Source: Thraustochytrium sp. TN22 (taxonomy: Eukaryota; Sar; Bigyra; Thraustochytrida; Thraustochytriidae). From it: a DNA stretch of 64,000 nt. The notes under the pieces were generated by a model. It made no database searches, was not told the DNA's origin, and saw nothing but the letters and a program-made list of their open reading frames with translations. Location: contig JABLUY010000086.1 of NCBI GenBank assembly GCA_013306675.1, positions 62,001-126,000 of the forward strand, written 5' to 3'. A program made the position numbers and the translations under genes. This document shows, in pieces, positions 9,796-19,139 of this stretch; the first letter of the stretch is position 1; each line of letters begins with the position of its first letter.

Positions 9796-11046
9796 ATGGT
9801 CGCGGGCGTAAGCTGGCTGGAGAGCGACAAGGCGCTGGATGCCAAGACACGTCTGCTCCTCACCGGGGCGACCGGCTTCATTGGCAAGCTCGTGCTTGCC
9901 ATGGCACTGCATGAAACGGAGGGGGCCTTTGATGAGATCGTGGTCGTTGTGCGGCCCAAACGCGGTGTCAGCCCGCTAGAGCGCGTCAACAAGGTCTTGC
10001 ATGACCTCGACGTGGACATGGAGCTGGCCGCGCAGAAAATCAAGGTCGTGGAGGCAGACCTTATGTCGCTCGACCCGAGCAATAAGGCCCTCGGCCCGGT
10101 GCGCGACGCCACGCATGTCATCAATCTTGCGGCCTCCATCAGCTTCAACAAAACGGTGGAGGAAATGATCAAGCTCAACGTCGAGCCTGCGGTTGCGCTG
10201 CTTCAGGTAGCGGCCGGTTTCCCTTCGCTGCGCAACTACGTGTACATGTCAACCGCCTTCGTGGTCCCGAATAAAGGCGACGAGGCCAAGTACGTCGCGC
10301 CCGAGGAAGGCATGCCGTGCAGCTTCGAGGAATCCTTCCACACGGTGCCTTACATGTACACGAAGCAGGTCGCAGAGGCGCAGCAGGAGCGCCTGGCCAC
10401 GGAGCTGGGCCTGCGCGACAAGTTCCGCATCGTGCGGCCGTCCGTCGTCACGCAAAGCTGGGTGTTTCCCAAGCCGGGCTGGATCGACAGTCTCGCGAGC
10501 AATGTTGGCCTCACACTGGCCATTAGCACGGGCGCCTGGAGCTCCGTGTGCACCAAGGGCGCGACCAACGTGGTGCCGGTCGACTACGTCGCGCTCGGCA
10601 CGCTGCGCGCGGTGCTGGACCCAACGTACGGCCCGTCGCGCCACTTCTTCCTCGCAAATTCGGTCAATGCCAGCTCCGAGAAGCTTTTGGAGGACATCAA
10701 GCGCCACTTCAAGGTCCGCGCCTGCATGACGACCCCCTCGAGGCGCCTTGCCGCCGTCGCCGACGTGCTCATCGACCAACCCAAGCGCGTCTTCGTGCCC
10801 AAGGCGCGGCCTCTGCTTCGCCTCAAGAAGGTCATGATGCCGACCGTCATGGCCACGACCGGCATGCTGCACTGGCACGACCAGACGCTCTCCATCCAGG
10901 ACGTCCTCCCTGGTTTCGACAAGGACGCCCACGTCGCCGCCATGCCCGCCGCCGTCGACGTTTGTATCATTCACCGCAAGGCGTACGTTGCGCTCAACTC
11001 GCGTGAGCCCCAGCCCTTGCTCACTGGGTCTCTTCACACCTGCTAA
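9796..11046 (+). CDS. Fatty acyl-CoA reductase-like protein (extended SDR, NAD-binding 4/male-sterility family), copy A
   Basis: A 416-residue extended SDR. TGATGFIGK at residues 23-31 binds NAD(P)H, YMSTAF at 150-155 carries the active-site Ser/Thr region, and Tyr186-x3-Lys190 (PYMYTK) is the catalytic pair. HVINLAAS at 107-114 is also typical of fatty acyl-CoA reductases, which make fatty alcohols for waxes and ether lipids. The usual C-terminal FAR domain is short and divergent, so the chain is somewhat smaller than the roughly 500 residues usual in animals and plants. ATG 9796 is shared by copy B. The C-terminus ends SLHTC and lacks the SKI/AKI tripeptide found in copies B and C. It is first of three tandem copies and the only undamaged member of the A/B pair. 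Confidence 0.85.
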   Translation: MVAGVSWLESDKALDAKTRLLLTGATGFIGKLVLAMALHETEGAFDEIVVVVRPKRGVSPLERVNKVLHDLDVDMELAAQKIKVVEADLMSLDPSNKALGPVRDATHVINLAASISFNKTVEEMIKLNVEPAVALLQVAAGFPSLRNYVYMSTAFVVPNKGDEAKYVAPEEGMPCSFEESFHTVPYMYTKQVAEAQQERLATELGLRDKFRIVRPSVVTQSWVFPKPGWIDSLASNVGLTLAISTGAWSSVCTKGATNVVPVDYVALGTLRAVLDPTYGPSRHFFLANSVNASSEKLLEDIKRHFKVRACMTTPSRRLAAVADVLIDQPKRVFVPKARPLLRLKKVMMPTVMATTGMLHWHDQTLSIQDVLPGFDKDAHVAAMPAAVDVCIIHRKAYVALNSREPQPLLTGSLHTC

Positions 11047-11375
11047 AAAAATTGGGTTGAAGTTTTGATGGCGTGCTAACACCCTCCCTTGCCAAGGCGC
11101 GGCGCGTTGGGAAGGCTGCGTGACTGGCTTCACCAAAGGCTCAACATTGTGCGGTCGTCGCGCTCCCTGTCGATGCTGCCTTTGCCAGCTTCTGCCAGTC
11201 TTTCCCTGGCCGCGCACTGGCAGCGATCGTACATGCATCGCTGACGCACGCGTCTCTGCCAACCCGCGACGAGCCACGCATGTTGGTGGTAGTCTAGTTT
11301 GGGTATCTGGGGGGAGCAGGCTTCACGTTCGGTTGCTCCACCGCGCACTTGCGAAAGGACACGGTGACATCCTGA
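11047..11375. other. Intergenic region between FAR copy A and the MITE
   Basis: No gene seen. It holds the 3' flank of FAR copy A; homology with copy B stops a few codons before the stop of copy A. Bases 11200-11290 weakly resemble 9025-9120. Confidence 0.5.
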
Positions 11376-11756
11376 GGGCCGGGAATCACAACACGAGAGT
11401 GAACACTCTTGCAACAGCGGTACGGAACAATGGTCGCTTTTGGGGGGGGTAGATTGCGTGCGGCTGTGGGGGACTTGAGTCATCTGTACTATGAGATACA
11501 ATGACTGGACACGCGTGCATGGGGTCGACGCCGTGCGTCTCGATTGGACGCACGGCGCCCGCTCGATTCATGGATGGCGTTTGCCTAGTAACAGTATGTC
11601 ATGAGTATGATCGGGACACCTGGCGCCTGGCTCCGCACAGTCAAAAGTCTGGTCTGGGCGATATCCGCGCGGGGGGCAGCGCGCGACTCAGCCAGGCGCC
11701 ATTGTTCCGTACCGCTGTTGCAAGAGTGTTCACTCTCGTGTTGTGATTCCCGGGCC
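11376..11756. mobile_element. MITE with long terminal inverted repeats, PIF/Harbinger-like, copy 1
   Basis: A 381-bp non-autonomous element. The outer 58 bases at each end are inverted repeats of each other with about one mismatch, beginning GGGCCGGGAATCACAACACG on the left. The flanking 3-bp direct repeat is TGA (11373-11375 and 11757-11759). GGGCC-type ends and a 3-bp target duplication fit PIF/Harbinger. There is no transposase; the open frames inside are short and cross the inverted repeats. It appears identical to the copy at 56260-56640, so it moved recently. It sits about 110 bp upstream of the duplicated 5' flank of the FAR pseudogene. Confidence 0.88.
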
Positions 11757-12015
11757 TGAGTCAGGCTCGTAACCTCTTACCAAGGGTCGCGGTACCCGTA
11801 CTCGTCAATGATCTTCCTGAGTACGATCAGATGGGATGGCAGTCCCGGGCTGACACTCGGTTTCAGCTGGCGGGCCGAGGGCTCGTGACGATCGGCGCTC
11901 TGCGCGCGCGCGGCAAGGGCAAGCAGACCCCGAAGCTTCTTTGGAAAGCACCCGATCGGAGAGAGGAAGGTCGGTAGCGAACGAAGTTTGAGAACCAAGA
12001 AGAGCAAGCAGAAAG

Positions 12016-13265
12016 ATGGTCGCGGGCGTAAGCTGGCTGGAGAGCGACAAGGCGCTGGATGCCAAGACACGTCTGCTCCTCACCGGGGCGACCGGGTTCA
12101 TTGGCAAGCTCGTGCTTGCCATGGCACTGCATGAAAAGGAGGGGGCCTTTGATGAGGTCGTCGTCGTTGTGCGGCCCAAACGCGGTGTCAGCCCGCTAGA
12201 GCGCGTCAACAAGATCTTGCATGACCTCGACGTGGACATGGAGCTGGCCGCGCAGAGGACCAAGGTCGTGGAGGCAGACCTTATGTCGCTCGACCCGAGC
12301 AACGAGGGCCTCGGCCCGGTGCGCGACGCCACGCACGTCATCAATCTGGCGGCCTCCATCAGCTTCAACAAAACCAGGAAATGATTAAGCTCAACGTCGA
12401 GCCTGCGGTCGCGCTGCTTCAGGTGGCGGCCGGCTTTCCTTCGCTACGCAACTACGTGTACATGTCAACCGCCTTCGTGGTCCCGAACAAGGGCGACGAG
12501 GCCAAGTACGTCGCGCCCGAGGAAGGCATGCCGTGCAGCTTCGAGGAATCCTTCCACACGGTGCCGTACATGTACTCGAAGCAGGTTGCGGAGGCGCAGC
12601 AGGAGCGCCTGGCCACGGAGCTGGGCCTGCGCGACAAGTTCCGCATCGTGCGGCCGTCCGTCGTCACGCAAAGCTGGGTCTTCCCCAAGCCGGGCTGGAT
12701 CGACAGTTTCGCGAGCAATGTTGGCCTCACACTGGCCATTAGCACGGGCGCCTGGAGCTCCGCGTGCACCGAGGGCGCGATCAACGTGGTGCCGGTCGAC
12801 TACGTCGCGCTCGGCACGCTGCGCGCGGTGCTGGACTCAACGTACGGCCCGTCGCGCCACTTCTTCCTCGCAAATTAGGTCAACCTCAGCTCCGAGACAC
12901 TTTTGGGGGACATCAAGCGCTACCTCAAGCTCCGCGCGTGCCTGCTGACCCCCTCGAGGGGCCTCGCCGCCATCGCCGACGCGCTCATCGACCAGCCCAA
13001 GCATGTCTTCGTGCCCGAGGCGCGGCCTCTGCTCCGCCTCAAGAAGGTCATGATGCCGACCGTCATGGCCACGACCGGCATGCTGCACTGGCACAACCAG
13101 ATGCTCTCCATCCAGGACGTCCTCCCTGGCTTCGACAAGGACGCCCACGTCACCGCCATGCCCGCCGCCGTCGACGACTGTATCATTCACCGCAAAGCGT
13201 ACGCTGCGCTCAACTTGCGTGAGCCCCAGGCCTTGCAGAGTCCTGCCATCATCTCAAAGATCTGA
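12016..13265 (+). pseudogene. Fatty acyl-CoA reductase-like pseudogene, copy B
   Basis: A near-identical copy of the 9796-11046 gene, same start (MVAGVSWLES). Two lesions are visible. Near 12375 the run GGTGG of copy A is reduced to a single C, a net loss of 4 bases and a frameshift after about residue 119. At 12876-12878 a TCG codon has become TAG. The remaining frames are otherwise conserved, including TGATGFIGK and the YMYSK catalytic pair, so decay is recent. The 3' end differs from copy A and ends PAIISKI, a PTS1-like tripeptide. If both lesions were assembly errors it would be an active third gene. Confidence 0.85.
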
Positions 13266-14777
13266 GGCCTGAAACATTACCTGACAGAAATCCTCTTGAC
13301 TCTGGACCACGAAGACTTTGCAAAGCGGTATGAGATCTGCACACCGCTAGCTCGCGCGTTGCTGCGCGCACCTGGAGTGGAACCTTTACTAGCACGTTGC
13401 GCTGCGTTGCGCTCGTGTTGTCCAACCTCCGCAACACACTTACAGTCACGGTCACCGTGTAGCTCCGTTCTGAATTAGCCTCGTGCTGTCCGACGCCGTC
13501 GCCGATGCCCTCGTCAACGTGCTTCTTTGCGGCTCCAAACATCCCTGTCGAGGCTGTTTTCGCCCACTGCCGCTGGCTGTCAAGCCTGCCAAGCTGGCCG
13601 CCGCGTACGCCTGCATCATCTACCGTTTCAACGCGAAGCCTACGTGGCCGGCACCAGGCCCTTGTGCAGTTGTTCCAGCCCGAGGCTCCAGCCCGAGGCT
13701 CCAGCCCTCGGCGCAGGACGTGGTAGGCTCTCTCAGTGAGGCTACAGTCCGCCAGCCAGCCAGGCCAGCCACCGGAGCCAGGTAGTAAGTCGATGCTTTG
13801 TCTACTTCTGATTCAAGGTCATCGACTCACCAACGGGTTCGCCTCGCGCCACTGCCAGTGCTAGTGGCGTGCCCTGCAACTGCACTGCAGGCCGCACGAG
13901 GCCCAGGCAGCCTGACGACGCTGCACTCACACTGTCACTCCAGCATGCATTCGCGCGTCGGCGCCGCACTCCGCTCACTGTCAGTACAACGCAGGTTGAT
14001 TGACTCTCCTCCCGGCCGCAGCCGCTACACGACCTTGGTCTCATCCTCGAGTGGGATTCTGGCGCCAGCCAGCCCCGAGCTCCGGGTCGCCGTGCTGTGC
14101 TTTGACGTCCACTTCGGTATCCTCTGGCTCCGCCGCGGCCGGCCCCTGCCAGCGGCCGGCTCATAGAAATGCGGGTTCTTGAAAATTGCCGCAACTGCGG
14201 TCCACTGCGGTCTACTTCACTCCGCACCGGCACTTGGACCGGGTGGCGGTACCACTGGCACTGCAAACCGCGCTCAGCCAGCTTGACGACTCAGTGCACT
14301 GCCTCAGGCTGGCAGTGGGACAAGAACCGGCCACGGCGGCGCTGCCGGTCCCGCTCAGGCTCGCCTCGCCTCGCTGCTCGTCGCCCACTGGCAGGCGGCG
14401 TCGCAAACGCGGTCGTCCGGGCCGGACTCGGACCGTGCGGACTTGCAATCGTCGTGCCGTAATTCGCGGCAGTCGCTGGTCGCACGGCGTGCGAGGGCGT
14501 TTGGGTATAGTGGAAGACGTACACGAGTGGAAGAGGAAGTTGGACCGCGTTGTGGAGCAGCGCGCGTCACGTCTGACGCATCGCGCCTCGGAGGCGACGC
14601 TTCTCGGCGTAGCATGGCAAGGGAAGACAACCGACGTGACTTGACGAGATGGATGGCCGCGCTGCCACTGGCAGTGCATAAAGGCTTCGTAAGATCGCTG
14701 CGTTGGCGCAGGCCGCGCTGGCAGAACCTCAAGTCCGACTCCAGAACTGGTGAACGAGGAGGACGGACGAGGACAAG
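13266..14777. other. Intergenic region between the FAR pseudogene and FAR copy C
   Basis: About 1.5 kb with no gene I can support. It is unusually rich in CACTGCCAGTG / CCACTGGCA words: an inverted repeat GCCACT..AGTGGC near 13849-13870, CCACTGGCACTGCA near 14252, and the palindrome TGCCACTGGCA at 14663-14673 followed at once by GTGCATAAAGG, 105 bp before the copy C start. A 13-bp unit CAGCCCGAGGCTC repeats near 13676-13715. Confidence 0.5.
14663..14673. promoter_or_regulatory. TGCCACTGGCA palindrome upstream of FAR copy C
   Basis: A perfect inverted repeat TGCCA-N-TGGCA followed directly by GTGCATAAAGG, 105 bp before the ATG. The same word is at 61057-61067, and a G-centred version is at 5002-5012. 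A factor-binding site is an inference from position and symmetry only. Confidence 0.3.
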
Positions 14778-16100
14778 ATGGCCACGGAGCTCAAGGACGA
14801 TGTGGGCGTGAGGGGCGGCACGCGGCTCGTGCTCACGGGCGCAACCGGCTTCGTGGGCAAGGTGGTGCTCTCCTTGGCGCTGCACACGCCGAACTGCTTC
14901 GACGAGATTGTCGTGGTGACACGCGGCAAGCGCAATGCCACTGCCGTGGACCGCATCAACCAAGTTCTGGAGAAGCTGGACTCGGACATGGAGCTGGCGG
15001 CGCGCAAGGTCAAGGTGGTGGACCTGGATCTCACTAGACTGGGCGAGCACATGGGCCCGTTGCGCGACGCGACCCACGTCATCAACCTGGCATCTTCGCT
15101 CAGCTATAACAAGACCGTGGAGGAGATGTTCAAGCTCAACGTGTACCCCGCCGTCTCGACGCTCAAGGCGGCGGCGGCCTTCCCGTCGCTGGAGAGGTTC
15201 GTCTACATGTCGACGGCTTTCGTGGCTCCGGACCAGGGCCACGAGCACGAGTACGTGCCCCCTGAGGCCGGCTCGCCGGGTCCTATCGAGGCCACGCCGT
15301 ACACGTCCACGTATGTGTACTCCAAGCACATGTCTGAGGTGGAGCAGACCCGCGTGGCCAAGGAGCTCGGCATCGAGTCCAAGTTTCGCATCGTGCGGCC
15401 GTCCGGCGTGCAGCACAGCTGCGTGTACCCGAAGCCTGGGTGGATCGACAGCATGGCGAGCGGCGCCGGGCTCACCATGGCCGTGGCCTCGGGCGCTTGG
15501 AGCTCGGTGTGCGCCCTCGGCACGACCAACATCGTCCCGGTCGACTACGTCGCCGTCGGCACGATCCGCGCGGCGCTGGACCCCAGCTACGGCCCGCAAC
15601 AGCATTTTTTCATGGTCAACCCTCGCGGCACGCCCATGAAGAACGTGTGGGCCGGCGCTCAGCGTGTCTTCAAGCCGCGGCCCTTCGTGATGGCGCCCAC
15701 GCTGGCGCTCGCGGCCATCGCCGACTTTTTCATGGACCAGCCGAAGCGACTCTTCGTGCCCAAGGCGCGCGCGGCGCTGGACCTCAAGAAGGCCTTTGCG
15801 TCCACCTTGACTGCCGACGTGGGCGTCATGGGCAAGAGCGACGAGGGACTCCCGATCCCCTCTGTTTTCCCCGACTTTGACCACGACGTCTATGAGGCTG
15901 CCATGCCGGACGCCTTCAACGAGTGCATGTGGCGTCGCAACGGTTACAAAAATCTGCGCACCAGGACGCCGATCTCGCTCGTGGAGCCGACGCGCTTCAC
16001 AGAGTCGCAGGTCACGGAGGCCATGTCCATGCCGCTCGGCGCCTCGAACGAGCAGGGTGCGCCCATCCTTGCCTCCCCGAACAACGTCGCCAAGATTTGA
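14778..16100 (+). CDS. Fatty acyl-CoA reductase-like protein, copy C
   Basis: A 440-residue paralogue of copies A and B, clearly more diverged. TGATGFVGK is at residues 20-28, HVINLASS near 100-107, YMSTAF at 143-148 and Tyr179-x3-Lys183 in STYVYSK. It should reduce an activated fatty acyl chain or a related thioester with NADPH. The C-terminus is extended by a Ser/Pro-rich segment and ends NNVAKI, and AKI fits the loose peroxisomal PTS1 pattern [SAC]-[KRH]-[LMI]. Peroxisomal fatty acyl-CoA reductase feeds ether-lipid synthesis in animals, so the same role is possible here. The last 60 bp of coding sequence are repeated just after the stop codon. ATG 14778 lies seven bases after a GAGGACGGACG purine-rich stretch. 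Confidence 0.85.
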   Translation: MATELKDDVGVRGGTRLVLTGATGFVGKVVLSLALHTPNCFDEIVVVTRGKRNATAVDRINQVLEKLDSDMELAARKVKVVDLDLTRLGEHMGPLRDATHVINLASSLSYNKTVEEMFKLNVYPAVSTLKAAAAFPSLERFVYMSTAFVAPDQGHEHEYVPPEAGSPGPIEATPYTSTYVYSKHMSEVEQTRVAKELGIESKFRIVRPSGVQHSCVYPKPGWIDSMASGAGLTMAVASGAWSSVCALGTTNIVPVDYVAVGTIRAALDPSYGPQQHFFMVNPRGTPMKNVWAGAQRVFKPRPFVMAPTLALAAIADFFMDQPKRLFVPKARAALDLKKAFASTLTADVGVMGKSDEGLPIPSVFPDFDHDVYEAAMPDAFNECMWRRNGYKNLRTRTPISLVEPTRFTESQVTEAMSMPLGASNEQGAPILASPNNVAKI

Positions 16101-16178
16101 AGATTCTACATGCCGCTCGGCGCCTCGAGCGAGCAGGGTGCGCCCATTTCTTCTTCGCCTCCCCGAACAACATCGCCT
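16028..16178 (+). repeat. Direct duplication of the 3' coding end of FAR copy C
   Basis: Bases from 16028 (CATGCCGCTCGGCGCCTCGA) to about 16090 recur from 16109 to about 16176 with few changes and a 6-bp TCT/TCG expansion. The second unit is outside the reading frame, after the TGA. Confidence 0.85.
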
Positions 16179-16238
16179 GAAGACCTCAAAGTAAAGCTAT
16201 CTGTATTTGAAGACGAGAGCAAGGTATTCTAAAAAAGC

Positions 16239-17783
16239 TTACTCCTTTTCCTCGGAAGGCAGCTCCTCGGCCTCGGACGGGAGCGGCTCCGCGGGCTTGC
16301 TGTCCTCCACCTCGGCCGCGGCCGCCTCGACCAGGTCATCGGCGTCGTTGGCCTCGACGGCATCAACAGCGTCGGCGACCTCGCCATCCTCCTCGGCCGC
16401 GGCCGGCGCGTCGTCGAGCATAAAGTAGTACTCGGGGTGCGCGTCGACGCAAGTCTTGAGCACGATCGTCTGGGGCGCGCAACGATCAATAAAGGCGTCC
16501 TTGGCCTCGCCGTCCTTGTTGGTGTTGACGCATTTCTCCCAGGCCATGAACTCGTCGCGGCACGGGCCGGCCTTCATGAACTTGCAAAAGGAGCACTCGT
16601 TCTCGCGCTTGTAGCTGCAGGCGCGCGCCTCGGCGTCAAAGGTGCTCTTGAGGCAGTAAGTGCCCGTGAGCGTCATCTGCTCGTCCTCCAAGTTCTGATA
16701 GCTCGCGCGCACGGGCTCGTAGGTGCCCGCGGCGGGCAGCTCGCCCTCCCACTTGGCGTCCTTGCTCTCGCAGTCCTTGAGCAGGTACAGCGCCTTCTTG
16801 GCCTCCGGCTCGGCCGCCAGTCGGTTCAGCAGCACGTTCGAGTACCGCGCCTCGTACGGCTCGCCGCCGCGGTACGAGAGCGTCACGTGCGCGTACTTGT
16901 TCTGCGAGCGCAGGTGCGGCGAGCCCACCTCCACGAGAAGCGTCTGGCAGTGCTCGTCCTGCGCGTAGCCCACCACGTGCAGCGTGAAGATGTCCGACAG
17001 CAGGTCGTCATGGTCCAGCACCTGCTCGCGCGTCGGCTCGAACATCACCGTCACGTGGTCGTAGGCAGCGTTCTCCGGGAATGCCGCCGGGAACCGCTCG
17101 CGCAGCTTCGCCATGGACTCCTCGTCCAGGAAGACCGCCGCGTAATCGCCCGCCGACGGCATGTAGTCCCACTTGGCCTTGGCCGGCGCCGCTGGTTCCT
17201 CCTCCTCGCCGTCCGCCGGCGGCTCGTCATCGTCCGCCGGCGGCTCGGCCGGACCTTCCTCGCCATCGTCCGCCGGCGGCTCGGCCGGGAGCTCCTGCTC
17301 CTGCTCCTCACTCTCCTTGGGCTCCTCGGGCTTCTCGGGCTCCTCGGGCTTGGGGTCCGCAGCCAGCGGCGCCTTGAGCTCCTGCTCCTGCGCCTCCTCC
17401 TCCACCACCATCACCTCCTCCTCCTTCTGTTGCTGCTCCTGCTGCTGCTGGGCGGCCTCGGGCTCGGCGGCCTTGGGCTCCTCCACGTCGCTGACGCTCT
17501 CGGCGTCGCCCTTCTTCTCCGCCTTGCTGGCCTTCTTCTTCTTCTCCTCCTCCGCCTCCTTGGACGGCCCGCGCAGCGCGCTCAGCGCCAGCGCGCCGGC
17601 CACGAGCGCCGCGCCCGCGCCCGCCGCGCGCCGCGCGTCCACGCCGCCGAGCGCCGCGCGCGCGCGGGCCTCGGCGGAGCTCGTGGTCGCGAGCCCGCGC
17701 CAGGGCGCCGCCGCGCCCGCGCCGCCGGGCTGCCGCGCGCGCAGCGCCAGCAGCCGCGCGCCGCGCGCCGCGCTGCGCAGCAT
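16239..17783 (-). CDS. Mitochondrial protein with 2H-phosphoesterase-like and GCK domains
   Basis: A 514-residue protein. Residues 1-45 are Arg/Ala-rich without acidic residues, a typical mitochondrial presequence, followed by a hydrophobic segment at about 52-71 and a long Glu/Pro/Gln-rich acidic linker (75-200). Residues 212-325 carry two HxTx motifs, HVTV at 243-246 and HVTL at 299-302, the signature of 2H phosphoesterases that act on 2',3'-cyclic or 2'-5' RNA bonds. Residues 396-455 match the GCK domain: CSFCKF, GPCRDEFMAWEKCV, DRCAP, LKTCVDAHPEYY, with paired cysteines as in twin-Cys mitochondrial proteins. ATG 17783 gives the presequence. The next gene starts divergently under 190 bp away. 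Function is not known; the GCK call is strong, the 2H call is from motifs only. Confidence 0.75.
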   Translation of the reverse strand: MLRSAARGARLLALRARQPGGAGAAAPWRGLATTSSAEARARAALGGVDARRAAGAGAALVAGALALSALRGPSKEAEEEKKKKASKAEKKGDAESVSDVEEPKAAEPEAAQQQQEQQQKEEEVMVVEEEAQEQELKAPLAADPKPEEPEKPEEPKESEEQEQELPAEPPADDGEEGPAEPPADDDEPPADGEEEEPAAPAKAKWDYMPSAGDYAAVFLDEESMAKLRERFPAAFPENAAYDHVTVMFEPTREQVLDHDDLLSDIFTLHVVGYAQDEHCQTLLVEVGSPHLRSQNKYAHVTLSYRGGEPYEARYSNVLLNRLAAEPEAKKALYLLKDCESKDAKWEGELPAAGTYEPVRASYQNLEDEQMTLTGTYCLKSTFDAEARACSYKRENECSFCKFMKAGPCRDEFMAWEKCVNTNKDGEAKDAFIDRCAPQTIVLKTCVDAHPEYYFMLDDAPAAAEEDGEVADAVDAVEANDADDLVEAAAAEVEDSKPAEPLPSEAEELPSEEKE

Positions 17784-17969
17784 GCTCTCCAGGGGGGTGG
17801 CGCTCGCTCGCCTCGCCTCGCCTCGCCTGCCGCCGCGCCGCTCGCCGCGCCGCGTCTCGGTTCTGCCGCGCGCGCGGGCCGGCATGCCGGGCGCCACGAT
17901 CTTTTTGGCATGGCCGCCGCCAGAACCCGAAGCTCGCGCCGCCACGCGCGCCGCGCGCGCGCGCGCGCC
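17784..17969. promoter_or_regulatory. Shared divergent promoter region (2H/GCK gene and DNAJC22-like gene)
   Basis: Only 186 bp separate the two start codons. It includes a GCCTC pentamer run (about 17808-17830) and a GC alternating run just before the plus-strand ATG. Both promoters must lie here or overlap the genes. Confidence 0.5.
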
Positions 17970-19139
17970 ATGCCGTCGCTGCTGGTGGCGTACGCGCTGC
18001 TGGTGGCGGCCGGCCCCACGGGCGTCCACCTCGTGTACGTGGGCCGCGAGCGCCAGGCGGCCGTCTGGGCGGCCACGGCGGGCGGCCTCGGCGTCGGCCT
18101 GCTCAGCGACCTCGTCCGCCTGCCGCGCTACGTGCGCGAGGCCAACGGCGACGCGGACGAGCTCGCGCACGCCGCCGCAGAGGTCAAGGCGCAGCCGCAG
18201 CGCCCGCGCCTCGCGTGGTCCAAGCTCCTGGCCATGGTGGCCTTCGGCGCCTACCTGGGCGCCGTCGTGGCGCGCAGCCTCGCAGCCGGCCTGCCGCTGG
18301 GCCTCGCAGCGCGCCTCGGGCTCCGAGTGGGCCTGCAGGCGGACCTCGCCGTGCTCGCGGCCGTCGCGCTTGCGGTGGCTCTCGGCGTCTGGGCCGCTGG
18401 CGGCATCGGCCACGACCGCGTCGCCGCCCTGCCGGCCGCGGCCGCCGCCCTGCTCGCGAGCGCCGCGCAGGCCGCGCTCCTTCTCGGAGAGGACAGCGAC
18501 GGCCAGATCCTTGCGACGCACAGCGTCGGCCTGACCGCGACCGTCTCCGCGGTGGCCGCGACGGCCACCTCGCGCACCTGGCACGCGAGCAGCAAGGACC
18601 CTCTGCTGCGGCGCCCACGACGAGGCGGCTTTTGCTGCGGCCTCGTGCGCGTGTACGCCGTCGTCATCATCTTCCTCGTGGTGGCCTTGCGCGCGCTCTA
18701 CGAGACCGGGTCCTTTGTCGTCACCGTGGAGGATGAGGTCCGGGGCGCGCGCCGCGAGCAGGCTCGCATCAAGCCGCTGGTTGACGAGTGGTACGAAGCG
18801 CACCGCGAGGACTTTGAGGAGCTTGGCAGCCGCTTCGAGACAATGTGGACGACTGCGCGGCACTTGGGCGCGCGCGAGTCGGTCCGCCGCGTCATCGAAG
18901 CCTTCATGGAAGCTCGGGCCGAGGCGCCGGACGCGGCACGCCGCGAGGCCCTCCGCGTGCTGGACCTGGGAGACGGCGCCTCCATGGAGGACATCAAGTC
19001 ACGCTTCCGTTCGCTGTCCGTGCAGCAGCACCCGGACCGTCTCTTGCACCGGGACATGTCAGACGAGGAGCGTGAGCAAGCCGTAGGGCGCTACGAGAAC
19101 GTTGTGGCTGCGTATGAGGTGCTGAAGCGCTTGCAGTGA
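17970..19139 (+). CDS. DNAJC22-like multi-pass membrane J-domain protein
   Basis: A 389-residue membrane co-chaperone. The N-terminus LLVAYALLVAAGPTGVHLVY, followed by VGRERQAAVWAAT and LVRLPRYVREAN, closely resembles the TM2-like start of DNAJC22 (wurst). Several more hydrophobic segments follow between residues 70 and 245. The J domain is at the C-terminus as in DNAJC22: VLDLGDGASMEDIKSRFRSL then HPD at 354-356 and YENVVAAYEVLKRL. HPD stimulates Hsp70 ATPase; DNAJC22 has been linked to clathrin-dependent endocytosis in flies. ATG 17970 matches the family start; an in-frame ATG at 17910 would add 20 Arg-rich residues. Confidence 0.88.
   Translation: MPSLLVAYALLVAAGPTGVHLVYVGRERQAAVWAATAGGLGVGLLSDLVRLPRYVREANGDADELAHAAAEVKAQPQRPRLAWSKLLAMVAFGAYLGAVVARSLAAGLPLGLAARLGLRVGLQADLAVLAAVALAVALGVWAAGGIGHDRVAALPAAAAALLASAAQAALLLGEDSDGQILATHSVGLTATVSAVAATATSRTWHASSKDPLLRRPRRGGFCCGLVRVYAVVIIFLVVALRALYETGSFVVTVEDEVRGARREQARIKPLVDEWYEAHREDFEELGSRFETMWTTARHLGARESVRRVIEAFMEARAEAPDAARREALRVLDLGDGASMEDIKSRFRSLSVQQHPDRLLHRDMSDEEREQAVGRYENVVAAYEVLKRLQ

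Noticed and set aside
11386-11746. Small open frames (61 and 81 codons) that are identical in both MITE copies.
   Set aside because: They run through the inverted ends and carry no domain. Identity follows from the identical elements, not from selection on protein.
16437-17969. Upstream extension of the DNAJC22-like frame across the 2H/GCK gene.
   Set aside because: It is antisense to a well-supported gene and reads as Leu/Arg repeats. The family start is at 17970.
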